Source: DATJLY01 sp963773665
GTDB lineage: Bacteria > Pseudomonadota > Alphaproteobacteria > ATCC43930 > CGMCC-115725
Length of the DNA: 64,000 nt
Direction: 5' to 3'
NCBI GenBank assembly: GCA_963773665.1
Contig: CAVZBZ010000002.1
Span: 186,001 to 250,000 of the forward strand
Shown: positions 1-8,177 of the stretch, one piece after another
Numbering within the stretch: the stretch's first letter is position 1
Layout of the letters: every line of letters starts with the position of its first letter
Notes under the pieces: generated by a model
What the model saw: the letters and a program-made list of their open reading frames with translations, nothing else
The model's database searches: none
What the model was told of the DNA's origin: nothing
Position numbers and translations under genes: made by a program

Positions 1-1
1 G

Positions 2-322
2 GTCAAATTCTACAAGCTGGCGTGGGATGCGGTCGGTTCGGAGTTCGGTTCGCGCCACGCGCAATACGAGATGTTTTACGCCGGCGCCGGTTTCGTGACC
101 AAAGGCAATTCCTTCCGTACCTACGATTGGACGAAGGCGACCGCCCTCGTTGACCGGATGCTGTCGTCTTATGCAATCGAGAGCGAGGCCGAACCACCGG
201 TGGCCGTGCGCGCCGCAAGCGGTTGGACCGTGCGCCGAGGAATGGGGCAACCGGCCGCGCGCGAAGTCGCGCAGCCGCACGAGCAGCCCGCCACACCCGC
301 CGAGACCGACCCGACGCGCTAA
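2..322 (+). CDS. 4-hydroxyphenylacetate 3-monooxygenase (HpaB/PvcC family), C-terminal part only
   Basis: The reading frame is open from the window edge and ends at TAA 320-322; the start lies outside. The first ~60 residues (GSEFGSRHAQYEMFYAG, then RTYDW) resemble the C-terminal helical domain of FADH2-dependent aromatic hydroxylases of the HpaB/PvcC family, which ortho-hydroxylate phenolic substrates using flavin from a separate reductase. The last ~45 residues are a low-complexity Pro/Ala/Arg-rich tail not typical of the family. Only the C-terminus is visible, so substrate and full length cannot be judged. A VOC-family gene on the opposite strand ends 7 bases away. Confidence 0.75.
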   Translation, partial: VKFYKLAWDAVGSEFGSRHAQYEMFYAGAGFVTKGNSFRTYDWTKATALVDRMLSSYAIESEAEPPVAVRAASGWTVRRGMGQPAAREVAQPHEQPATPAETDPTR

Positions 323-329
323 GGCGTGC

Positions 330-713
330 TCAGCGCGGCTTCAGTTCTATCATGTAGCCGTCGGGATCGCGCAGATAGACGGATGGGCCGTCACCGTAGG
401 CGCCAAAGTAATTGTCGTTGACACGCACGATCTCGACGTCGAACGACCGAAGAGCAGCGACGAGCGCAGTCATGTCGGCGCAGCGGATCGAAAGACAAAG
501 GTGCTCCATGCCCCGTTTCGAGGGCGTGTCATCGGCGCCCGCGCCGGGAATGAGGTCGATGAGCTGCTCGCCAAAGCGCATGTGCAAGATGGACATCGCC
601 TTGTTCTCGCGCTCGAGCGTGCAGCCCAGAACCTCGGTATAGAATTTCCGCGCGACGGCCTGGTCGCGGACCTGCAGAACGACGTGATCGAGACCGAGTG
701 GCTGGAACAGCAT
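330..713 (-). CDS. VOC (glyoxalase/extradiol dioxygenase fold) family protein
   Basis: A 127-aa single-domain protein of the vicinal oxygen chelate superfamily. Candidate metal ligands sit at the usual places: H10 (LDHVVL), H71 (GMEHLCL) and E123 (MIELKPR). The motif RDPDGYMIEL at the end is typical of glyoxalase/dioxygenase-like members. The start was set at the ATG giving MLFQPLGLDH, because residues upstream in the frame have no family similarity. VOC proteins catalyse diverse metal-dependent reactions (isomerisation, ring cleavage, epimerisation), so the substrate is not predictable. It lies convergent to the HpaB-like gene, and a link with aromatic metabolism is only suggestive. Confidence 0.8.
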   Translation of the reverse strand: MLFQPLGLDHVVLQVRDQAVARKFYTEVLGCTLERENKAMSILHMRFGEQLIDLIPGAGADDTPSKRGMEHLCLSIRCADMTALVAALRSFDVEIVRVNDNYFGAYGDGPSVYLRDPDGYMIELKPR

Positions 714-836
714 TCGTCGGATCCCTCCCGCGGGCCGTGGCCAATCCCACGGCACGCAGGCGAATCGTATCACGACGGCCGGTCGCTGCCAATTTTCAGG
801 CGCCCGGTGCCCGGACCGCACGCGCGCGGTGCGCGC

Positions 837-1370
837 TCAATCCTCGATCACGTGGCGGACGACCTCGCAGGGTATGTTGTTGATGAACTGGAACGGGCCG
901 CCCTTGCCACAGTCTTCATATTGAAAGACATGTGCGGCAAGCACCATATTGACGTTGAAGCCATCATTCGACAGCGGCAGGCTCAGACGCTTTGTCAGCA
1001 TCGGCAACATCTGTCCGGTGAGCTCGAAGATGTTCTCCGTGTACATCGGTTTGCGGCGCTCGCAGAGTTCGTAGTAAATGCCCATGATATATTGCTGGTA
1101 GCCGGTCTTGTCGGGCAGCACTTCGTCGATGAATCTGCCGGTAGGATCCCGTCCCAACGCGCCGGAGAACACTGCGCCGGTGCGGCGGTAGCGGAAGCGG
1201 GGCGTGTCTCCCTCGCAGATTACGTCGAGCATCATGATATGCGGCCAGATCGCACCCTTGATTTCGAGAGGGTCTATATCGCCGCGCGACGGCATGGCCC
1301 GTCCGCGCCTCTTTTCGGACCAGTACTCATAGAGGAGATGAAGGTGCGGATGATTGATCGTCGGAGACAT
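837..1370 (-). CDS. PAS domain protein (PAS_5 family)
   Basis: A 177-aa stand-alone protein with the layout of the alphaproteobacterial PAS_5 family (Pfam PF07310): an N-terminal LYEYWSEKRRGRAMPSRGDIDP block, then a PAS core (FRYRRTGAVF, LGRDPTGRFIDEVLP) and a C-terminal strand region. No output domain is present, so it probably senses a ligand or partner and passes the signal by protein contact. Signal and partner cannot be read from the sequence. The upstream 280 bases (1371-1650) hold no gene but contain a strong hairpin (see the separate entry). Confidence 0.8.
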   Translation of the reverse strand: MSPTINHPHLHLLYEYWSEKRRGRAMPSRGDIDPLEIKGAIWPHIMMLDVICEGDTPRFRYRRTGAVFSGALGRDPTGRFIDEVLPDKTGYQQYIMGIYYELCERRKPMYTENIFELTGQMLPMLTKRLSLPLSNDGFNVNMVLAAHVFQYEDCGKGGPFQFINNIPCEVVRHVIED

Positions 1371-1444
1371 CAGCTGCCGCTTTCGCCGAACCCTTTAGAT
1401 CTGGATCCGTACGGTAATCAGACGCTCGTAAATTTTTTGGTAAT

Positions 1445-1475
1445 GCTACGGCGCTCCGTTTGGGAGCCCCGTAGC
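1445..1475. other. Stem-loop in the leader of the PAS gene
   Basis: GCTACGGCGCTCC pairs with GGGAGCCCCGTAGC through 12 of 13 positions around a GTTT-type loop. It lies between the PAS_5 gene and the small membrane gene, both on the minus strand. No T-run follows on either strand, so it is not a canonical intrinsic terminator. It could protect mRNA ends or be an attenuator or protein-binding site. Nothing else recognisable was seen in 1371-1650, apart from an A/T-rich patch around 1425-1440. Confidence 0.4.
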
Positions 1476-1650
1476 GTTCTATCGAATAAATTAACGATTT
1501 CCGTCCGCGAGGAACCAAATACTGCGCAAATCCATCGTCCTGACCGCAAAAGGGAAGACGGGACGATCGCTAAACCATTAACTTCTTCATGGGAAATCCG
1601 CCCCGGCGATGCGGCCTCTCGCGCCGGCACTTGAGCCGATCGCCAACTGA

Positions 1651-1773
1651 TCAAAGCCGTACGGAGGTCGTCGTAAAGGCGACGTTGACAGGTTTCTGGA
1701 TGTAATCCAGGGCAACCGCGCCGATTGCTGCGATCACGACCGTCGCGATGCAGGCGATGATGAAGCTGCGCAT
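1651..1773 (-). CDS. Small (40 aa) single-pass membrane protein
   Basis: A 40-codon frame beginning MRSFIIACIATVVIAAIG, preceded by a good Shine-Dalgarno (GGGAGG, 6 bases before ATG). Residues ~4-23 form one hydrophobic helix, followed by a short polar tail ending TTTSVRL. Small ORFs with this layout (membrane helix, then a YIQ-P-V-type segment and a TSVRL-like end) recur in Bradyrhizobium-type genomes as unannotated or hypothetical proteins; I recall this from memory and it is not tested here. Function is unknown. It lies alone between the PAS_5 gene and the divergent WD40-cytochrome gene. Confidence 0.6.
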   Translation of the reverse strand: MRSFIIACIATVVIAAIGAVALDYIQKPVNVAFTTTSVRL

Positions 1774-1964
1774 CCCGGCCCTCCCGGTTAGGATCAATGT
1801 CCAAGCTAAGACATTGAAACCCGTGAGATCAAGTGCACGATGACGTCAGTGGCGGCGGCCCGTCAAGCTCGTTGCCGCAGTGGTGCTGGTTTGGGGCTGG
1901 GCGGCGGGCTTATTCTCGGACGGCCGCCGCCCGTCGATCGCGCCGGCTTGATGGAACGCGCCGC

Positions 1965-3260
1965 ATGCGTCTCGCTTTGCGCTGTCTCGTCTGGTGCGTT
2001 GTGCTGATCGGGACCGTGATGAGTCGCGCGCCAACCGAAGCGCAATTGCGCGGCCACGGCGGCCCGGTGCGGGCGCTGGCAATCTCCAGCGATGGCGCCA
2101 CGGCACTTTCGGGAAGCTTCGACACATCGGCAATCCTGTGGTCGCTTCGCGACGGCACGGCCGAGCAGGTTCTGCGCTTCCACGAGAGCGCGGTGAACGC
2201 GGTCGCGATTCTCAAGGATGGCCGCGACGTCACGGCCGGTGCGGACGCCCGCATCGCGATCTCCACGCCGGGCAGACCGGAACCGGACGCCATCCTCGCG
2301 GGTCATACCGGGCCGATCGCGGCGCTCGCCGTGTCGCCCGACGGCGCCACGCTTGCGTCGGGATCGTGGGATCGCACGATCCGCTTGTGGCCGCTCGGGG
2401 GTGGCGCGCCCCGCGTGCTCGAGGGCCATCAAGACAACGTCAACGGCGTTGCCTTCACGCCGGACGGCACGGCGCTGGTCAGCGCCGGATACGATGCGAC
2501 GGTGCGCATCTGGCCGCTGCGGGAAGAGCGCTCGCCGCTCGTTGCGACTCTGCCGTCGCCGCTCAATGCGGTGGTGGTCGCGCCGGACGGCGAAATCGTC
2601 GCTGCCGGCGCCGACGGGAAAATCTACTTCCTGTCGCCGCGGGGCGAATTGCAGGACACGATCGAAGCATCGCCCGCGCCCGTCATCGCGCTCGCAATTT
2701 CGGGCGATGGCAGGCGCATCGCGGCGGCGAGCATTGCGGGGCCGGTCGCGATCGTCGATCGGACGACGCATGTGCTCGCGCGCGCGCTGGCCGGGCCGGG
2801 TCAACCCGTGTGGTCGGTGGCGTTCCTGCCCGATGGCCGCACCCTCGTCACCGGCGGCGCCGACGGCATGATCCGCCGCTGGAATGCCGCCACCGGCGAG
2901 CCCATCGGTACCGCCGCGGCGGGCGACGCCGAGGATCCGCTCGCCGCCTATGTCGGCGATCCCGGCGCGCAGGTATTTCGCGCCTGCGCCGCCTGCCACA
3001 CGCTCGCGCCCGACCAGCGCAATCGCGCCGGGCCGACATTGCACGGCTTGTTCGGACGGCGCGTTGCGACGCTGCCGGGCTACAATTTCTCCGCGGCGCT
3101 CAAGAAGCTCGACATCGTGTGGACGCCGGAGACCGTGGCGAAGCTGTTCGAGATCGGTCCCGCTCGCTACCTCCCGGGAACCAAGATGCCGGAGCAGCGC
3201 ATCGGCAGCCCGGAGGATCGTGACGCCCTCATCAAGTTTCTCGAACGGGCGACGCAGTAA
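1965..3260 (+). CDS. WD40 beta-propeller fused to a C-terminal c-type cytochrome
   Basis: 431 aa. The start is the ATG at 1965, which gives a signal peptide (MRLALRCLVWCVVLIGTVM, then polar); a longer in-frame upstream extension is Arg-rich and unlikely. Residues ~30-310 carry repeated WD40 units (for example LAVSPDGATLASGSWDRTIRLWPL). After a short linker comes a mono-haem cytochrome c domain with CAACH (C341, C344, H345) and a probable axial Met at KMPEQR (M408). The protein should be periplasmic, combining a propeller scaffold with an electron carrier. It ends exactly next to the end of the convergent ferredoxin gene and flanks the FDH locus, so a role in formate-linked electron transfer is plausible but inferred. 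Confidence 0.85.
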   Translation: MRLALRCLVWCVVLIGTVMSRAPTEAQLRGHGGPVRALAISSDGATALSGSFDTSAILWSLRDGTAEQVLRFHESAVNAVAILKDGRDVTAGADARIAISTPGRPEPDAILAGHTGPIAALAVSPDGATLASGSWDRTIRLWPLGGGAPRVLEGHQDNVNGVAFTPDGTALVSAGYDATVRIWPLREERSPLVATLPSPLNAVVVAPDGEIVAAGADGKIYFLSPRGELQDTIEASPAPVIALAISGDGRRIAAASIAGPVAIVDRTTHVLARALAGPGQPVWSVAFLPDGRTLVTGGADGMIRRWNAATGEPIGTAAAGDAEDPLAAYVGDPGAQVFRACAACHTLAPDQRNRAGPTLHGLFGRRVATLPGYNFSAALKKLDIVWTPETVAKLFEIGPARYLPGTKMPEQRIGSPEDRDALIKFLERATQ

Positions 3261-5279
3261 TCACGTATCCGGCTTCGTTTTTCGCTCGCGCAAGTAATCG
3301 TCGGTCGTGCGCGGCTTTGCCCGCTCGGGCGCGCCGTGGGGGTCGAAGCCTTCCTCGGTGACGGCGACCACGCGGCAGTCCTCGCACATCTTGATGACCT
3401 CGATGCGGGCTGACGCGTTCTGGTACATCCAATGCTTGCCTTCGAGCTTGGCGGCGACGCGCTCGATCGTGCTCTTGACGCCGAACGGCTTGCCGCAACG
3501 GATGCAGTGGAACGGTTCTTCCTGCTTGAGCACGCGGGCCCCGTTGGCTGCCGCGCGGAAGTCGAGGCGCGGCTTGAGCGTGATCACCTTCTCCGGACAA
3601 GTGGCCTTGCACAGGCCGCATTGCACGCACGCATCTTCGGCAAAGCGCAAGAGCGGCCGCTCGGGATCGTCCGACAGCGCACCGGTCGGGCACGCGGACA
3701 CGCAGGACAGGCACAATGTGCAGCCTTCGACGTTGACCTCGACGGCGCCGAACGGCGCCCCGGCCGGCAATGCGATCACGTCGGCGGGAACCGGTGCCAC
3801 GCGCCGGACCTCCCGCAACGCGATCCGCAACACGTCGCGCTTGCCGCCGACCGGCAGGAACGTCGCAGGTCGGGAAACCGCTTCGCGTGGATCGATCGCG
3901 CGCAGCGCCTCGCCGAGCGCGAAGGGATCGTCGGTTTCGATGGCGGCGAGGCGTTCGCCGCCGAAGCCGAGACCGGCGAGGATCGTCTTGGCGAGCGCGA
4001 TCGTCGCGTGCAAGCCGGCAAGATCGTGGCGCGCCCTGGCGCGCAGGATCACGCGCACGGCGACGGCGCCATAGGCAAAAGACGCGGCGATCGCCTCGAG
4101 CCCGATCTGCGTCACCTCGTTGATGGCAAATGGGAGGACATTGGCCGGCAATCCGTCGCCGTGACGGGCGAGCGCGTCGATCAGCGCACCGCCATGGTCG
4201 TCGTCATGGAACAGGACGATCGGCGCGACGCCGCCGGCCTCGCGATAGACGGTCAGCAGCGTGCGCAGCTTGCGCATCAGCGCGTCGGCGGGCGGCAGCG
4301 CATAACTGGCCGCGCCCGTCGGACAGGCGGCCGCGCATTGGCTGCAACCGGCGCAGATCTGCTCGTCGATCGCCACATGATCGCCGGCCGGCGCGATGGC
4401 GCTCGTCGGACAGAGATCGAGACAGCGGCGGCAGCCGACGATGCGCGAGCGCGAATGGGCGCAAAGATCGGCGGTGAAGGTGATGTAGCGCGGCTTGTCG
4501 AAGTCGCCGACGAGATCGCGCGCGCGCAGCACGGCCTTGAGCACGGCGGCGGGATCGCCGGGATCGGCCCGCAGGTAGCCGTCGCGCAAATCGGCGGCCG
4601 GAAAGAGCGGCGGCCCGCCCGACAGGTCGAGCAGGATGTCGCACTGCGACACGGCGCCGTCGCGCGCCGACCCGAACCCGAGCGCGCCGCGCGACGACGG
4701 CAGCGGCACGGCGTAGTCGTCGACGACGATCTCGAACGCGCCGAGATGGCCCTTCGCCGCGCGGATGGTGCCCCTCACGATGGGGAAATCTGTGATGCGC
4801 GGCGGCGTCACCGCCGCCCGCCCGGTAATCAGCGTCGTGACATCGAGTTGGTCCTTGAGCAGAGTTGCCGCTTCGACGGCGCCGTCGTCGCGCCCATAGA
4901 CCAGAACGACGCCGCCGCTTTCGAAGTGAACGAAAGCCACCTCCGGCGCCGGCGTCGCGGCAGCCGCCGCGAGCGCTGCCATCTTCGGCCCGGCCTGCGC
5001 GGCTTCGGCGGACCAACCGGCACTCTCGCGCAGATTGGCAAAGGTCAGTTCGCCGCCGCCGTCGCCGGCGGTCTCGCGGAACAGCGGAGCCTCCTGAGTA
5101 CAGCCGACGGTGAGCGGCGCGCCGGTCGCCGCCAGCGCACGAAAGCGCTCGAGCTCGGCGCGGCAGAGTTGGCGTCCGCTGACGATCTCGGCGCCGCGGC
5201 AGCCGCGCGCCAGGGCTCCTGCGTCGAGCGGCATCGTGTCTTCGCACGAGCAAACCAAAAGTGTGCGCTGATCCGACAT
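3261..5279 (-). CDS. Poly-ferredoxin, 4Fe-4S dicluster protein of the formate dehydrogenase locus
   Basis: 672 aa, cytoplasmic (no signal peptide; start at MSDQRTLLVCSCEDTMPLD, the second ATG). Iron-sulfur motifs occur around residues 280-330 (CRRCLDLCP and CAGCSQCAAACP), around 525-565 (CTLCLSCVSACP and CVQCGLCKATCP), and a terminal CIRC / CEDC pair near 595 and 633 that may bind another metal centre. An N-terminal CSCEDT is reminiscent of HdrA-type ferredoxin-like proteins. Proteins of this type sit next to membrane FDH operons in Bradyrhizobium-like genomes. It is divergent from the accessory operon and shares its promoter gap. The electron partner is not known; FDH is the obvious candidate. 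Confidence 0.8.
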   Translation of the reverse strand: MSDQRTLLVCSCEDTMPLDAGALARGCRGAEIVSGRQLCRAELERFRALAATGAPLTVGCTQEAPLFRETAGDGGGELTFANLRESAGWSAEAAQAGPKMAALAAAAATPAPEVAFVHFESGGVVLVYGRDDGAVEAATLLKDQLDVTTLITGRAAVTPPRITDFPIVRGTIRAAKGHLGAFEIVVDDYAVPLPSSRGALGFGSARDGAVSQCDILLDLSGGPPLFPAADLRDGYLRADPGDPAAVLKAVLRARDLVGDFDKPRYITFTADLCAHSRSRIVGCRRCLDLCPTSAIAPAGDHVAIDEQICAGCSQCAAACPTGAASYALPPADALMRKLRTLLTVYREAGGVAPIVLFHDDDHGGALIDALARHGDGLPANVLPFAINEVTQIGLEAIAASFAYGAVAVRVILRARARHDLAGLHATIALAKTILAGLGFGGERLAAIETDDPFALGEALRAIDPREAVSRPATFLPVGGKRDVLRIALREVRRVAPVPADVIALPAGAPFGAVEVNVEGCTLCLSCVSACPTGALSDDPERPLLRFAEDACVQCGLCKATCPEKVITLKPRLDFRAAANGARVLKQEEPFHCIRCGKPFGVKSTIERVAAKLEGKHWMYQNASARIEVIKMCEDCRVVAVTEEGFDPHGAPERAKPRTTDDYLRERKTKPDT

Positions 5280-5314
5280 CTGGTTTCCCGTCAAGGGGAA
5301 GGGCGCCGGTGCGA

Positions 5315-5343
5315 CTGACCGCGTCCGGTTTCGCCGCTATACT
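5315..5343 (+). promoter_or_regulatory. Putative sigma-70-type promoter of the FDH accessory operon
   Basis: CTGACC (5315-5320), a 17-base spacer and TATACT (5338-5343) match the -35/-10 pattern and lie 33 bases upstream of the first operon ATG (5376). The 96-base gap is shared with the divergent ferredoxin gene. Motif match only; no transcript evidence. Confidence 0.45.
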
Positions 5344-5375
5344 CTAGCAGATCAACGGCAAGGCCAGGATCGGAA

Positions 5376-6131
5376 ATGCCGCCGGAGCAGCGTCGCCGCA
5401 GAGTGAGATCCAATGCGCGCGCCCTCGATCTGCCGCCGCCCTTTCGGCTGGTGGTCCTGCGCGAGGTCGGTGATGCCTTCGCCCATGCCCGCGAGCTGGC
5501 GGCGGAGTTGGGTGCCGGCACGCTGGTCTTCGTCGGCCGCTTCGACCTTGCCGAGTTCGCCGTCGTGCTGGAGCCCGACGAGCCGCTCGCCGCCGCACGG
5601 CTTGCCTTCTATGCCGGCATGGTCGCGCTCGGCGACGCGCTCTCGGCGCTCGCGCCGCCGGAAACGCCGATCACCATCGCCTGGCCGGACGCGGTTTACG
5701 TCGATCGCGGGCTCATCGGCGGCGGACGGCTCGCATGGCCCGATCGCGCCGAAGAGGACGCCGCGCCGGACTGGCTCGTGTTCGGCGCCGCCATCCGGAC
5801 CGTATCCGTTAATGGGGATTCCGGGCTCTATCCGCTCGCGACCGCGCTCGAGGACGAAGGCTTCGGCGATGCCGTTTCGGAACGCCTGGTCGAAGGCTTT
5901 GCCCGCCATCTCATGGTCGCGATGGATCGCTGGCAGGAGCGCGGCTTCGCCCCGATCTCGCACGACTATCAATCCCGACTGGAGCAAGAGAGCGGCGCAC
6001 GCCGCGCAATCGACGGCAACGGCGATCTGCTTGTTCGGCGCGCCGGCAAGCCGGTCGAGCGCCGGAAATTGCTGCCGGCTTTGGCGGCGCCGTCATGGCT
6101 CGACCCCAAGACCGGAGGGCCGCGCCTGTGA
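5376..6131 (+). CDS. Biotin/lipoate-protein-ligase-like protein (BPL_LplA_LipB_2 type) of the FDH locus
   Basis: 251 aa. The core (LPPPFRLVVLREVGDAFAHA, residues ~19-40, then the ITIAWPDAVYVDRG and WLVFGAAIRTV strands) resembles the compact biotin/lipoate ligase-like family PF16917, whose members often neighbour formate dehydrogenase accessory genes in Rhizobiales. Real ligases attach biotin or lipoate to a lysine; whether this one is active, and on what target, is unknown. It is the first gene of a tightly overlapping operon (its stop overlaps the next GTG start), which argues for an FDH-related job rather than lipoylation of PDH. Confidence 0.7.
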   Translation: MPPEQRRRRVRSNARALDLPPPFRLVVLREVGDAFAHARELAAELGAGTLVFVGRFDLAEFAVVLEPDEPLAAARLAFYAGMVALGDALSALAPPETPITIAWPDAVYVDRGLIGGGRLAWPDRAEEDAAPDWLVFGAAIRTVSVNGDSGLYPLATALEDEGFGDAVSERLVEGFARHLMVAMDRWQERGFAPISHDYQSRLEQESGARRAIDGNGDLLVRRAGKPVERRKLLPALAAPSWLDPKTGGPRL

Positions 6132-6664
6132 AGCTGTTGCGAACCATCCGTCTCGATCCGTCGGACACGTTCATCTTCCCGGTGGCCGCGGCACCCGGCG
6201 AATGGGCGATCTCCGGCGCGTTCGCATTCGCCGATGCGGATCTGGCGACGCTTGCCGGAAAGGAGCTCGCGGCGTTCCGCAGCGGTTTTCTCGGCGTGCC
6301 GTCGCTCGGCTGGTCGACGCTGGTGCAGATCGTCGAAGCGGAAGCGGCCGATCGCCTCGCGGCCATCGAGGTCGCTGCGCGATGCCTCATCGAGCGCTTC
6401 GGCGCGCCCGACCTCGCCGCCGCGCGCAAAGCCGCGGCGGAGGAGATCGATTTCTCGGCCTCGCTCTGCGATCATCCGGCGGATACGCTGATCGCGGTTC
6501 ACCGCAGCGATGAAGGCGGCACGATCCGCGAAGCCTTTCGCAGCCTGCGCCCGCGCCCCGGCGCCAAACGGTGGCGCGCCTTCTCCTTCGTCGACGCTGA
6601 GACCGAGGACGAGCCTGCCGAAGCCGTCGATCTCGCCAAGCTGGCGCGCGGAGACGGCGGATGA
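6128..6664 (+). CDS. DUF6505 family protein (FDH locus)
   Basis: 178 aa, starting at GTG 6128 inside the GTGA overlap with the previous stop (VKLLRTIRLDPSDTF). No ATG nearby gives a better start. It is soluble, with no signal peptide or membrane segment. The motif RLDPSDTFIFPVAAAPGEWAI and the position between the ligase-like gene and a DUF6352 gene match what I know as DUF6505, a family confined to alphaproteobacterial FDH clusters. No catalytic motif is evident. Translational coupling on both sides suggests equimolar production with its neighbours. The family assignment is from memory of locus structure. Confidence 0.65.
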   Translation: MKLLRTIRLDPSDTFIFPVAAAPGEWAISGAFAFADADLATLAGKELAAFRSGFLGVPSLGWSTLVQIVEAEAADRLAAIEVAARCLIERFGAPDLAAARKAAAEEIDFSASLCDHPADTLIAVHRSDEGGTIREAFRSLRPRPGAKRWRAFSFVDAETEDEPAEAVDLAKLARGDGG

Positions 6665-7659
6665 AAGATTTCTGGCTTTCCTGCGGGCATCACTTGACGG
6701 ATCGCGATGGCGGCGGCGGGCTGCTGGTCACCGACGAATTCCTGAAGCTCTATCTGGCACGCCCGGAGCTGATACCGCCGCCCGAGGCCTGCAGTGCCGA
6801 GCGCGCTCTCCATGCGGCCTTGCTCGCCGATCCCCGCCGAAGCGTCGGCGCCGAGGCCATCGCCGCAGTCGCCGATGCGGATGCGCGGGAGAATTGGAAC
6901 CTGATGGTGGCGTTTCGCGACCACCTGTTGCGGCACACCACGCTGGAGGCCGCCTATCTCGATCTCGTGCGCCGCGGCGTCGGCGACACGCCGCCCCTGT
7001 TTCTCAACCAGCTCGTTCACGTCATTTTGCGCAACGCGCTCGACGGCTGCGACGATCCGTTCGTACTGCGCGCCGCCGAGCTCTTCTTTCGCCCGCAGCG
7101 CATGGCGATCCATGACGGCGCGCTGATCGCCGCCGACGAGGAGAAAATCGCCGGCACCGGTGCTGCGCCGTTGTCGCCGCTGGTATCGATGCTGGGACTT
7201 CCGGCGGGCGCCCAGATCGACGTGCTGACCGACGATAACGCGGCGAGCTATTGGGAGCGCAGCGATCTGTTCGACATGGCGCTCGATCTCACCGTGGGCC
7301 GCCGCGGTCTTGCCGCGCTCGGAACCGCGCTCGAGCGCTGGGTGAGGCATCTGCTGTCGCTCGACGTTCGGGTCGAGCCGCTGCGCGAACTGCGCGACGT
7401 GCCGCTCACCTGGTATGTCGGCCTCGATGCGGAAGGCACGCGCATCGGCGACGCGCTGTGGCAGGGCGACGCGATCGACGAGAGCGAGCGCGGCCGCCTT
7501 GCCGGGCTTTTCCAACTGACCTTCGGCAGCGTGCAGCAGCCGGTCGAAAGCGATGCGGTCTATCTCATCGTGGCGATGACTGCCGACAAGACGCTGCGCC
7601 TGAAGCCGCAGAATTTGCTGACCGGGCTGCCGGTCCGGCGCGCGGCGGTCGTGACATGA
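6661..7659 (+). CDS. DUF6352 family protein (FDH locus)
   Basis: 332 aa, starting in an ATGA overlap. The N-terminus MKDFWLSCGHHLTDRD and later LYLARPELIPPPEACSAER are hallmarks of the DUF6352 family, found in the same gene order in Bradyrhizobium-like FDH loci. It is mainly helical in the first half, with no transmembrane segment, signal or recognised cofactor motif, although CGHH near the start could bind metal. Function is unknown. Its conserved place suggests a role in FDH maturation, metal or cofactor delivery, or cytoplasmic partner assembly (inference). Confidence 0.7.
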   Translation: MKDFWLSCGHHLTDRDGGGGLLVTDEFLKLYLARPELIPPPEACSAERALHAALLADPRRSVGAEAIAAVADADARENWNLMVAFRDHLLRHTTLEAAYLDLVRRGVGDTPPLFLNQLVHVILRNALDGCDDPFVLRAAELFFRPQRMAIHDGALIAADEEKIAGTGAAPLSPLVSMLGLPAGAQIDVLTDDNAASYWERSDLFDMALDLTVGRRGLAALGTALERWVRHLLSLDVRVEPLRELRDVPLTWYVGLDAEGTRIGDALWQGDAIDESERGRLAGLFQLTFGSVQQPVESDAVYLIVAMTADKTLRLKPQNLLTGLPVRRAAVVT

Positions 7660-8177
7660 GCCCGGTCGCGGCGCTGCTGCGGATTCCCGTCGGCGTCGTC
7701 GTCGAGCGGCGCAAGGCGAATTCGCCGTGGATCGACTTCGTCTGGCGACCCGTCGCGGTGCTCGGCGGCCTGCCCGACGCGGCGCCGTGGACGAAGCTTG
7801 GGGATACGGAAGAAACAGCGACCTTCTATGCCGGCGCGGCTGAGATCGAGCTCTATCGCTCGGAGGCCGACAACTACCGCAGGAATCTTGCCTCGGGAGA
7901 GCCTGCCGTCTGGGTGGTGCTGCAGGCCACCGGCGGCGACCCGCCCTACGAGATCGCAGCCGTCACCGCAGACCCCGCGGAAGGCGAAGGCCTGACGGAG
8001 CCGGGTCAGGGGATCGTCGAAGCCGTGCCCATGCCCGAGCCCTTGCGCAGCGCCATTGCCGCGTTCGTCGCCGAATACCATGTCGAACAGGTCTTCGAGA
8101 AGCGCAAGCGCGACCGTGCCGATCCGGAGACGATGGCCCGCCGCGGCCGGCGCACCCGGAGTGACGATGAGCGGTGA
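7656..8177 (+). CDS. DUF3305 domain protein (FDH locus)
   Basis: 173 aa, beginning MSPVAALLRIPVGVVVERRKANSPW at the ATGA overlap. VVVERRKANSPWIDFVWRPVAVL is the characteristic block of DUF3305 (PF11749). It has no membrane segment and a basic C-terminus (ARRGRRTRSDDER). The family occurs almost only beside formate dehydrogenase genes, always next to DUF3306. The molecular role is not established. Confidence 0.85.
   Translation: MSPVAALLRIPVGVVVERRKANSPWIDFVWRPVAVLGGLPDAAPWTKLGDTEETATFYAGAAEIELYRSEADNYRRNLASGEPAVWVVLQATGGDPPYEIAAVTADPAEGEGLTEPGQGIVEAVPMPEPLRSAIAAFVAEYHVEQVFEKRKRDRADPETMARRGRRTRSDDER

Noticed and set aside
1445..1475. Intrinsic terminator between PAS and small membrane genes
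   Set aside because: The hairpin is good but neither strand has a following T-run.
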